This document shows positions 20,715-29,286 of a DNA stretch of 64,000 nucleotides, one piece after another. Position numbers and translations under genes: made by a program. The notes beneath the pieces are model-generated. The model saw only the letters and a list, made by a program, of their open reading frames with translations. It ran no database searches and had not been told where the DNA came from. This DNA comes from Gambelia wislizenii (Eukaryota > Chordata > Lepidosauria > Squamata > Crotaphytidae). Location of the stretch: contig JAUMIR010000003.1 in NCBI GenBank assembly GCA_030847615.1, positions 338,091,756 to 338,155,755 on the forward strand. Direction: 5' to 3'. Within the stretch, counting starts at the first letter, position 1. Each line of letters opens with the position of its first letter.

Positions 20715-23700
20715 TTACAATGTCATTCCAACCATTTGTGTCAGCCTTTCATGTTTTTCTGCTGTCAATGCTTTTGTGAACAAATCTGTTATGTTGTGTT
20801 GTGTTTCTATATATCTCAATTCTATTTCACCCTTCTGAACCATGTCTCGCACATTTTGATATCTTACACCAACATATTTTGTTCTGTTCTTCAAACTTTC
20901 AGTTTCAGCCATTGCTATGCATGACTGTGAATCTTCCAGAATTTCCACTGGTATCTTGTAACTTTCATTTAAATCATTTAGCAATTGCTTAATCCACTGT
21001 ACCTCATTTACTATCTCATTCAAAGCAGCGAATTCTGCTTCCGTTGTGCTTATCGCTACATTAGTTTGTTTTCTACTTCTCCAAACTATTGGACTTTCAC
21101 TATATTTAATTATCATTCCTGTAACTGACTTCTTGTCTCCTAATTCTGATGCAAATGAACTGTCTACATAACAATCTAGATCTGAACTACTGCTTCTTAT
21201 AATCAATTTCCTATCTAAGGTTCCTTTCAAATATCTCAATAAATGTTTTACCGCTGTCCAGTCTTCAATTTTTGGATCATTAACCCTTCTAGACAATACA
21301 TTTACAGCATAAGAAATGTCTGGTCTGGTGTGGCAAGATATGAATTGTAAAGATCCTATTATACTTCTGAACAGAATCTTGTCCTCAAACGCTCTAGTTG
21401 TTTCCTCAGACACAAAACCAGTTGTCATTGGAGCTCTTACTATTTTTGCATTCTGTAATCCACACTTTTTAATCAATCTTTCAATTTTATTTCTCTGACT
21501 TAACAAACAATGTCCTTCTTCTGTCCATTCAACGCAAATACCTAAATAAGACTTCAATACACCTAAGTCCTTCAAAACAAACTTTTTAGACAATTCTCTT
21601 TTTACTGTCTCAATTTCCTGTTTTGACTTTGCTGCTACGCACAAGTCATCTACATAAATCACTAATACTATGTCTCCTTTTGTATAAACACAAGCATCTG
21701 CAATGCTCCTCTTGTAACCTAGCTTAACTAGCTCATCATTGATGCACAGATTCCACGCTCTGGCACTTTGTTTTAAACCATACAACGCTTTCTTTAATTT
21801 ATATACTCTCTGACTACCATTTTCTTCGAAACCTTGTGGCTGCTCCATAAATATTTCTTCATTAAGAACCGCATTCAAGTAAGCTGTCTCAAAATCAAAA
21901 TGTTCTACAACTAAATTCCTTTTTACTGCTACAGCTAGAACCATTCTCAGACTTTCTGGCTTTGCAGTTGGAGAATATGTCTTATCATAGTTCTCATACT
22001 GCTGTTGTGCAAAACCCTTAGCCACTAACCTAGCTTTATATTTGATACTTCCATCTGGCATTTCTTTCCTTTTGTATACCCATTTACAACCAATTACTTT
22101 CTTGTCTATGGGTCTATCAACAATTTCAAAAACATCTTTATTTACCAGGCAACCAAACTCATTATCCATTGCATCAAACCATCTTTCCTGTTCTTCACTA
22201 GAATAACTTTCCAATTCTTCAAAACTTTCAGGCTCTTCTACTGCTAAACAAGCTCTTGCCTTTGTCACAACAAACCTATCTGGAGGCTTTCTAACTCTAT
22301 GACTACGCCTGGGAATAAAATCTGCTGTTCTGTCTCTTTCATCCTCGCTTTCTCTACTAGGAGTTGTAGTTCTATGACTAAATCTCTTGTCTTCAGTCAT
22401 TCGAGTAGTAGTAGGCCTAGATGCTATCTCCTCATCGGAAGAACTACCACTGTTGCTAGGTGATGCATCCTGCTTAACTAAAACCCCTCCATTTCCTGAG
22501 GTTGGTTCAGTTTGTGTTTCTGGCTCATTTGAACTTCCTAACCTCAAAAACACTTCTTTATTGGCATGCAGTTTGTCCCAACCAGCATGTCTCTCAAAAT
22601 TTGCAGACCTAGAATACTGCACTTGTTTTCCATCCAAATGAAACTTGTAGCTATTTCCAGAATGCCCCAAAAACCTAAGCCTTTTGCTTTTGGGTTCTCC
22701 TTTCCTCCTGAAACAAGCAGGTGTGTAAACATGAGCAAATTGTCCAAAAACCCTTAAGTACTTGTAATTTGGCATTCTCCCATACAATACCCTGTAGGGA
22801 ATGTCTTCAATTTCTGAATGATACAATCTGTTACTGATATGTATTGCAGTCAATGTTGCTTCTGCCCAAAAACTATCTTTCACCCCTGCATCTGCCATCA
22901 TACAAGCAGTAATTCTTTTTATATCTTGTATTTTCTTCTCTGCTAACCCATCCTCACTAGGACAAGCAGGGTTTGTAGTTTCATGCCTTATTCCCACCTT
23001 TTGAAACCAGTTAAACAACTGATTATTTAAAAATTCTCCTCCTCTATCAGTAATAATGGTGCCTACTCTGCTATCAAATTGTCTTTCCACCATTCTTACC
23101 CATGCTTTTAAACTTTGCCCAGTGTCAGATTTGTTTTTCATTATTCTCACAAATGCAAACCTTGTATACCTATCAACAATTACTAGGAAATACTTGCTTC
23201 CCCCTAAGGACAAGCAATTAGCTTGGGCGACATCTGCATGTACATACTGAAATGGTCTTTGAGCAACTCTTTTTGTTTTCTTAGCTACTGGAAAAGCTCT
23301 GACCTTTACCTGTTGACATACCGTACAATCTAAGTGGTTTTTGCATTCTGTAACTTTTAAATCTGGACACATACTGATTAAATTCTTTAAACATTTGAAG
23401 CTCGCATGGCCGAATTTTCTGTGAAGCTCGTGTATGCAGTCTTTGTGGATTGGAATATTTTCTATGTTATTAGCTTCTTCAACCCTGTAGCTATCAATAT
23501 TGTCCTCCAAATAATAAAGTTTGTCCTTTTTCAAACCTATGCCACGCAATTCCCCATTCAGTTTTATCTTACACATGTTCTTTTCAAAGATGACTGTGTA
23601 GTCTCTTTCTGTTAATCTGCTTACTGATAACAAATTATTTTCTAACTCCTTTACATGTAAGACATCATTAAAATTCTCTTTTAGCCCTGGAATGTACACA

Positions 23701-24290
23701 GTACCCATTTGATTTACAGTACTTAGCTCTTTCCCATCAGCCAAAACTACAGCATTTACATTAGCTGATTTTCTATTACTTATTAAATTTATATCATTAC
23801 ACATCGAAGATGAGGCTCCTGAATCAACTAGCCATTTAGAATTTGCATTTTGTTTTTCCTTAATCATGGTTGCAAACCCCTTTTTATTACCACTGTCCCT
23901 CAAAAATGGAGGTCTGGACTGTTTGTGATACTGCCGCGGCTGCCATCTGCTCTCTGCTTGCTTGCGTCTCTCAGCTGCAAAATGTTTACAATGTCTCTGC
24001 AGATGACCAATCTTCTTACAATAAAAGCACCTCCGTTGCTCCCTTGTAGAGGCTGCTTCCTCCTGCGTTCGCCAATCAGGAGTTGTTTGTTGTTTTGGCA
24101 CAGTCTTTAAGCTTGCTGAGTCATCCTGCTCAGACATTCTTCTCTGGTTCTCTTCCAGTATTCTGGCCACAATTAAGTCTCTATTAAGCTCAGCTTCTGG
24201 CAGGTTTTGCAAGCTGTTTGTAACGTTGTCCCACGAAGAGTCTAGCGATTCTATTAAAATGTAGCATTGCTGCTCTTTGCTAATTTGCAA
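20715..24290 (-). CDS. pol: Copia pol polyprotein (gag end, protease, integrase, RT, RNase H)
   Basis: An uninterrupted 1191-codon frame encodes the enzymes of a Ty1/copia retrotransposon in the copia order, with integrase before reverse transcriptase. Visible motifs with rough residue positions: the zinc knuckle CFYCKKIGHLQRHC (88), protease DSGA (156), the HRKFGH...CTVC zinc site ahead of the integrase (285-330), integrase acidic residues in HADV (352), TDRGGEF (413) and GLAEKK, reverse transcriptase FDFETAYLN (800) and YVDD (878), and RNase H YVDSSF (1043), TEAEF (1085) and EDSQ (1120). All catalytic residues I can check are present. The first codon shown is TTG and is not a real start; the frame continues gag, which lies in another frame upstream. 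Confidence 0.96.
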   Translation of the reverse strand: MQISKEQQCYILIESLDSSWDNVTNSLQNLPEAELNRDLIVARILEENQRRMSEQDDSASLKTVPKQQTTPDWRTQEEAASTREQRRCFYCKKIGHLQRHCKHFAAERRKQAESRWQPRQYHKQSRPPFLRDSGNKKGFATMIKEKQNANSKWLVDSGASSSMCNDINLISNRKSANVNAVVLADGKELSTVNQMGTVYIPGLKENFNDVLHVKELENNLLSVSRLTERDYTVIFEKNMCKIKLNGELRGIGLKKDKLYYLEDNIDSYRVEEANNIENIPIHKDCIHELHRKFGHASFKCLKNLISMCPDLKVTECKNHLDCTVCQQVKVRAFPVAKKTKRVAQRPFQYVHADVAQANCLSLGGSKYFLVIVDRYTRFAFVRIMKNKSDTGQSLKAWVRMVERQFDSRVGTIITDRGGEFLNNQLFNWFQKVGIRHETTNPACPSEDGLAEKKIQDIKRITACMMADAGVKDSFWAEATLTAIHISNRLYHSEIEDIPYRVLYGRMPNYKYLRVFGQFAHVYTPACFRRKGEPKSKRLRFLGHSGNSYKFHLDGKQVQYSRSANFERHAGWDKLHANKEVFLRLGSSNEPETQTEPTSGNGGVLVKQDASPSNSGSSSDEEIASRPTTTRMTEDKRFSHRTTTPSRESEDERDRTADFIPRRSHRVRKPPDRFVVTKARACLAVEEPESFEELESYSSEEQERWFDAMDNEFGCLVNKDVFEIVDRPIDKKVIGCKWVYKRKEMPDGSIKYKARLVAKGFAQQQYENYDKTYSPTAKPESLRMVLAVAVKRNLVVEHFDFETAYLNAVLNEEIFMEQPQGFEENGSQRVYKLKKALYGLKQSARAWNLCINDELVKLGYKRSIADACVYTKGDIVLVIYVDDLCVAAKSKQEIETVKRELSKKFVLKDLGVLKSYLGICVEWTEEGHCLLSQRNKIERLIKKCGLQNAKIVRAPMTTGFVSEETTRAFEDKILFRSIIGSLQFISCHTRPDISYAVNVLSRRVNDPKIEDWTAVKHLLRYLKGTLDRKLIIRSSSSDLDCYVDSSFASELGDKKSVTGMIIKYSESPIVWRSRKQTNVAISTTEAEFAALNEIVNEVQWIKQLLNDLNESYKIPVEILEDSQSCIAMAETESLKNRTKYVGVRYQNVRDMVQKGEIELRYIETQHNITDLFTKALTAEKHERLTQMVGMTL

Positions 24291-24679
24291 CCCCTCAGTT
24301 CAGCTTGCACAAACAAATCTTGCATTATTTTTAAATGTTCTATCACACACTGCCCTTTAGCCATCTTTTGCCTGTATATTCTTTTAGACCATAGCATTTT
24401 TGCAAAAGCAGTTGAAGGAGTGTGTAATCTCTGCAAGGTATCCCACACATCCTTGGCAGACGTTTTATCTCTGACGTCATTAATTAAGTCTTCTTCAAGC
24501 ATGAGATAAAGACAGGCTTTTGCTTTACTATCTCTCTCTTGAGTGGCTTCATCAGCATCGGCTGCCAGCCCTGTTTCAACTGTTGACCACAGACCTTCCT
24601 TTACTAGTAGAGATTGGGCATAAATCTTCCAGGTAGAGTAGTTGTTTCTATTTAATTTACTAAACTTTAGAAATTCCAT
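24254..24679 (-). CDS. gag: Copia gag N-terminal region
   Basis: The frame begins with an ATG and MEFLKFSKLNRNNYSTW, the usual opening of copia gag proteins (a Phe-Asn-Tyr-Trp block). It continues through a helical region with DVWDTLQRLH, which is typical of the UBN2/gag family. It makes the capsid-like shell of the particle. The frame ends at 24254, but homology to gag passes into the pol frame at about 24290, so gag and pol are offset by one base. In most copia elements they form one frame. This is either a one-base loss in a G run or a programmed shift. Confidence 0.9.
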   Translation of the reverse strand: MEFLKFSKLNRNNYSTWKIYAQSLLVKEGLWSTVETGLAADADEATQERDSKAKACLYLMLEEDLINDVRDKTSAKDVWDTLQRLHTPSTAFAKMLWSKRIYRQKMAKGQCVIEHLKIMQDLFVQAELRGCKLAKSSNATF

Positions 24680-24881
24680 CTTGATTTGTGCAGTAACTCA
24701 ATTTGACACAGTCCTTCTGAGTATGCACAGCCGACCCGTCTGGGCTTAAGCAAAACACAAAATGATTTACTCACGAGGCTTATCAGTGCAGCACAAACAA
24801 CTTGCTCTGATCTGTCGTCCACAAAGCTTTCTTCCACTTTCTGGAACTTTCAGCTTCTGTGGATGCTGGGTGCTCTAGTAA

Positions 24882-24897
24882 CTGGGCCCATAACCCT
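24882..24897 (-). other. Copia primer-binding site (half-tRNA type)
   Basis: The plus strand CTGGGCCCATAACCC is identical to the anticodon arm of eukaryotic initiator tRNA-Met, so the element RNA would pair with the tRNA interior and not with its 3' end. It abuts the 5' LTR at 24898. Priming from a half initiator tRNA is known for Drosophila copia. Confidence 0.9.
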
Positions 24898-25564
24898 TGT
24901 CAGGGATGATGGGAGTTGTAGCTCTTCACCTCTGGCTCAAACTCACCACCTTGTTATGCAGCAGAGCCAACCAGCTTAGATCAGTGGTTAATGCCTTTCT
25001 CCAAAGCAGCAGAGTTCCAGAGAATAGGCTGAAGATCCTGACAAACTCTCCAAGCCTTCTCACTCTTCTCCAGGTGTCTCCAAAACGTCTCCAGGATTCA
25101 CACAGGCAACTCAGTAGTTTTATATATAAAACCTACTTTTATTCATCTATATAAATATACTATATCACAATCTCTACACACTACTTTACAATATCTCCAA
25201 ACTACACCACCTCTACTCCACCACAATACATTGGCAAACATTGCAATTTTATAGCCATTGTTTATCACCACCCACTAGTTTGTTTCCACCCAGTGGGTGT
25301 GTACTTCCATTCTGATTGGTCCATGTAGTTCCACCCATGCTTAAGACCAACCCATGTATTTCAACATTTCACCTTATACACTTAATGATTCTCAGGTGTT
25401 TCCAATCTGCATTCAGTACCTCTGTCCTTGGCTCTCAGGCCTTCTAGATTACATTAGCAGTTTCACCTGTGTAGCTTCATAATTGCTCTTGCTTAGTCAT
25501 TGTGACTTTCACATACATATTTTATTTCTTTCACTGTATGTCCCATGTTGCATTTTCCTTAACA
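24898..25564 (-). repeat. 5' LTR of the copia element
   Basis: Same length and near identical to the LTR at 20017-20683. It would supply the promoter for the minus-strand transcript. TATA-rich sequence is at about 25145-25165. Confidence 0.95.
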
Positions 25565-26329
25565 AGTATTCCCCTTGCCTCTGTAAAATGTTAACCCTTA
25601 CAACACAGATTAGCTGCAGAGTTCATGCTTCAAACCAGCTACAAACAGGCTGTTTTGAAACACACAGACATAGAGGGGAAATTTAAGGGATTTTCATTCG
25701 CTCAGAGGCTGGAATATTTTACTGTGCCCGTCCACCACGATCTCTCTGTTCAGAACCAGGGAGGATCTGCCCACCACGATCTCTCTGTAGCATGCAGTGT
25801 AGAAATCCATTTAAAAAGGTGATTGAGTACATTCGCGCGTGCGCACACACACACACATCAACCTTCATGCAGCTGGAAGGGATGCCTTTGTTTTCGGCTG
25901 GTGAGGCTGGATCTGTTGAATGGGTGACTGACCCCTCCTTTTCTGGTCTCTGAGCTCTAAGCCCGCCCCCAGTCACCATTTCCAGTCATCCCAGTACCGA
26001 GACTTTTTGTCCCACGCTGTTTACATTTCCGATTTTCCGAATCCTCCAGTGACTTTTTTAAAAACCGGCACAACCTGCGGGACTGGAAGTCCCGCAGGTT
26101 GAGGGATAAAAGGTGGCCCCCCTTCCGAAAATCACGTACCCGACCCGATGTACGTGTAAACTGCCAGGGATCGACACGAATTCTTCCCAGGACATTTTCA
26201 TCGTGTAAACGGCCCCCTGGAGTTCTTATCGCTCAGAGAACTGGAGTGCAGGAAACAGTATTAAGCTCAAGTTATTAGGCCAAAATTAAACCAAGTGGGA
26301 CTAGTACAAGAAGCAGGTTTTTGTAAAAC

Positions 26330-26480
26330 AAGAACAAAAATAATTGAATCCCATTTTAATATTCATCTTTTTTGGTATGGTTATGTCTGTATTGTGTTTT
26401 AAAATTGTAACACACCTTGAGTCCCAATTTTGGGAGAAAATCAGGATATTGATGATGATGTTGTTGATGATGATGATAAA
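26330..26480 (+). mobile_element. L2-type LINE 3' tail with a GAT microsatellite
   Basis: The end CACACCTTGAGTCCCAATTT then TGGGAGAAAATCAGGATATT matches the L2-type tail consensus seen elsewhere in the window. It is followed by (GAT)n to about 26480. Confidence 0.75.
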
Positions 26481-26489
26481 AAAAACCCT

Positions 26490-27215
26490 TTCTTCTAGAA
26501 TGGTTAACCAATGATTAAAGGCAACGCTAATGAAGATACTGAAGGAAGCATTGAGATTTCTCTTTCAGCCACATGACAGTGGACCATTTCCACCACTGTT
26601 AGCAAAAATAGCCATGCAAGACAAAGTTTTCTTAATTTATTATAGCTGTTGGCTCAGTTTATATAGGTGAGGAACAGTATTAAAATTAATCCCAGCTGAC
26701 CAACAAAATGATCTCACTGTACTGGTGCTATGTTCAGAGGTGGCTTGCCAGTGAAAGTAGAATGCCAAGAAAATAATTTGAAATAATTATGACATATAAA
26801 GTTAAATGTGGATTTTTTAAAACAAAAATCTTGCCCCTTAAGAGAACAATAATGTTAATGGTTTTTTCAAGAAAAAGTTCTGGGTTTGATTTTTAAACAA
26901 AACATCTCAAATCAGAATATATTTTTTTTCTTCATTGGAATGACTAAAGTTTAGATCAATTTTGTCAATAAATTAGATCTTGGGTATGAGAGTTGTCAAA
27001 ATATTTTTTTTAAAAAACCCAAGAACTACAGAAGCAAATACTGCAAGTTCCTAACACAATACCTGCTATCATTATATTCATCGCATTATGAAAAACTTCA
27101 CCTGTTGGTTTCTGTAGATCAAGCTACTCATAAATATCCAAGAAAAGGTCAGTTCTCCTTATCTTGGTCAATTGGCAGCCACAGAACAAAATCCAACAAA
27201 TGTAGTTTTGCACTT
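26490..27215. other. Unassigned AT-rich sequence
   Basis: No repeat or gene is recognised. Several A and T runs are present. Confidence 0.4.
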
Positions 27216-27218
27216 ATC

Positions 27219-27222
27219 AAAA

Positions 27223-27257
<35 letters not shown>
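27219..27257. repeat. (GAAA)n microsatellite
   Basis: A nearly perfect tetranucleotide run, AAAG repeated about ten times. Confidence 0.95.
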
Positions 27258-27258
<1 letters not shown>

Positions 27259-27284
27259 CCCAAGATGAATATTAAGAAATTATT

Positions 27285-27850
27285 TTAGACAGCCTTTGCG
27301 GATGCTCTTTATAATGAGTTTTACTTTTTGTACTTGAAAGAACCATTTCCAGACACTCTGTAACGAGTAATAAGCTTTTCATTAGCACTGTCAAGGAAGA
27401 AGTCAAAGGGGAGGGAAAGCTAGCTTTTTTAAAAATCCACTTCAGCATGACAGGGCCTTCCAGCTCCACATCCTCCAGGACTAATTTCCCATGTCTATTG
27501 CCAGCTGTTTCGTGTGCCTTTGATAAGCTGCTGCTCTTGACAAGTTTGGCCAAATGCCTCTTTGCTTCCATTCTTTGGATCTCACGGCAGTTCAGCTGAT
27601 CCGCAGCAGCCATTTTTGGCTGATATCAGGGCATAAGACTGTTCCATACCCAATGATGCCAACACTGAGCCATTGTACAGCATGCCACCTGCTTTGCTAC
27701 TAAAGCAGCAGACATAGGCAACAGCTGTTTTGCAGGGCACTTGAAGGAAGAGTACCTGGAGTTGGATAGGCTCAAAATTCTTTTGGCCACTATTTTTAGT
27801 CACTTACAGCTGCAGAGGAAAGAGGACTCTTCTGATGTAATACCTGAAAT
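27285..27850 (-). pseudogene. Possible degenerate coding sequence, unidentified
   Basis: Two overlapping minus-strand frames (27582-27803 and 27272-27613) could be pieces of one former protein separated by a frame change near 27600. The first contains VLFLQVPCKTAVAYVCCFSS. The second contains REIQRMEAKRHLAKLVKSSS and HGKLVLEDVELEGPVMLKW, with a charged, helix-like composition unlike the transposon frames nearby. I do not recognise the family. There is no poly(A) in the right place for a processed copy. It may be a chance frame. Confidence 0.25.
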
Positions 27851-27976
27851 GGAGTATCTCAAGGTACCTATATACCAATGCGTTTATGTGTGTATGTGTC
27901 TTCATTATTCATTAAGCTGATTTAAGTCCAACTGTTTCTTTCAAAAATGGGACTCAAGTCAGCTCAAGCTTGTTAT

Positions 27977-28147
27977 GGCCTTGGCTGCAAAGGGTGAGAC
28001 TCCAACTGGGCTCCACGCCCCCTTCCTCCACCCAGAAGTTTTAAGAACTGTGGCTTGCTATGTGTCAGGGCTTTAGGCTATGAGGGAGTGAGATTTCAAC
28101 CAGGCTTTACGCCCCCTCTCCCTTCACCCAGAAGCCTTAAGAACTGG
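27977..28147 (+). promoter_or_regulatory. Two tandem 5' UTR units of the L2 element
   Basis: Units at 27977-28050 and 28068-28147 share CCAACTGGGCTCCACGCCCC versus CCAGGCTTTACGCCCCC, then CACCCAGAAG and TTAAGAACTG. Tandem 5' monomers act as internal promoters in some LINEs. That role is inferred here. Confidence 0.55.
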
Positions 28148-28176
28148 AAGATCGTCAGAATAAGGGACAAGCATAT

Positions 28177-28779
28177 GTGGCTGGGCATGATCTGGGAGCG
28201 AGGATTGAGGTGGTGCAGGGGAATGGAAGGTATGGCGGGAGCAGAGTGAAAGTTTGTTACAAAGGAAGGAGGGATAGATGTTTAAAAGCTATCCCACCTT
28301 CAGTTCACTCTGTTCCCCAGAATGGATTGGAGAGCATACCAACCATACTGCAGAAACTTACCTTATTCCTTTGCAATGCCAGGTCAGTAAAAAACAAGAG
28401 CCACATTATTTATGATCTTCTCTTGGAAGAGGATGCTGACCTGGCTTGCTTCGCTGAGACCTGGCTGGGAGAGGACAGCGCCATAACTTGGGCGCAGGCC
28501 CTCCCAGCCGGGTACTCTGTTAATGAGCAGGTAAGGAGAAGTGGGCGAGGGGACGGAGTGGCTCTGGTTCATAAAAATAACCTTACCTTGACCAGGATAC
28601 CTGTCCAGAAATCAGTCCACTTCGAGTGTATGTACCTGAGTCTGAAGACCAGGGAGAGTATAGGGATTGTGTTAGTATATCGTCCACCCCGTTGTCTAAC
28701 AGACTCCCTAACTGAGCTGACACAGCTGGTCTTGGAGTTGTTGTTGGAGTTGCCCAGACTGTTAGTTCTGGGCGATTAA
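28177..28779 (+). pseudogene. L2 LINE AP-type endonuclease domain
   Basis: The frame contains the endonuclease blocks in order: LFLCNARSVKNK (conserved Asn), ADLACFAETWL (catalytic Glu), a GRGDGVALVHKN strand, LVYRPP and a terminal LVLGD. The domain nicks target DNA to start reverse transcription. The frame stops immediately after LGD at 28779, before the usual asparagine and histidine motifs, so the protein is broken here. Confidence 0.88.
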
Positions 28780-29286
28780 CATCCCACTTGAGACCAGTTT
28801 GTCAAGTTTATCAGGTGTGGCTCGGGAGTTCATGGAGTCTATGACAAACATGGGCCTATCCCAATTGGTCAACGGGCCCACTCATTGTGCGGGTCATACC
28901 CTCAATGTGGTCTTTAGTACGGAACAGGAATGTCCATGGGCGGAGGTGACTAAAGCTACCACATTGTAATGGACGGATCATTTCCTGATCAAGGCTGAAT
29001 TCAAAGCCACTGTCCATCCTGTCGGGGGCGGAGGACCTATTAGAATGGTTCACCCTCAAAGGCTAATGGAACCAACTGGATTCCAGAAAGCCTTGGAGGG
29101 TTCACTGGTTGGTAACGCCGGTGATTCTGTCGAAGCCTTGGTCAATACTCAGAACACTGATCTTACCAAGGCTATCGACACAATCGCTCACAAGCTTCTA
29201 ATCACCATCCATGGTATACTGAAGAACTTAGGAAGTTGAAGCGGGTTGGACAATGACTAGAGTGTGTCTGGCAAAAAACTTGGCTC

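Larger units (their letters stand above)
20017..25564 (-). mobile_element. Young Ty1/copia LTR retrotransposon, near full length
   Basis: Two 667-bp direct repeats (20017-20683 and 24898-25564) flank 4.2 kb of gag-pol sequence on the minus strand. The LTRs begin TGTCAGGG and end TTAACA; I found one difference between them (20495 G versus 25376 A). GTAT flanks both ends (20013-20016, 25565-25568), or GTATT if the terminal T is shared. The primer-binding site is at 24882-24896 and a purine-rich tract (minus strand GGAGGGGAT) is at 20684-20692. Near identity of the LTRs implies very recent insertion. Vertebrate copia elements are rare and are reported from reptiles, fish and amphibians. Confidence 0.97.
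19548..26219. mobile_element. DNA-transposon-like element split by the copia insertion
   Basis: The left end CCTGGGTGCCAGTCACACG and the right end CGTGTAAACGGCCCCCTGG are imperfect inverted repeats. The match continues inward (ACAGAAATTGTC opposite GACATTTTCATC). Without the copia it would be about 1.1 kb. A perfect 13-bp-arm hairpin AACCTGCGGGACT/AGTCCCGCAGGTT lies at 26072-26100. Similar termini flank 53594-54515. No transposase frame is visible. The exact ends and target duplication are uncertain. Confidence 0.5.

Noticed and set aside
24882..24897. A tRNA gene fragment (initiator tRNA anticodon arm)
   Set aside because: Only the anticodon arm matches and it sits exactly at the LTR edge, so it is the primer-binding site.
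20017..25564. Segmental duplication explaining the two identical 667-bp blocks
   Set aside because: The blocks flank gag-pol with a primer-binding site and purine tract in the right places, so they are LTRs.
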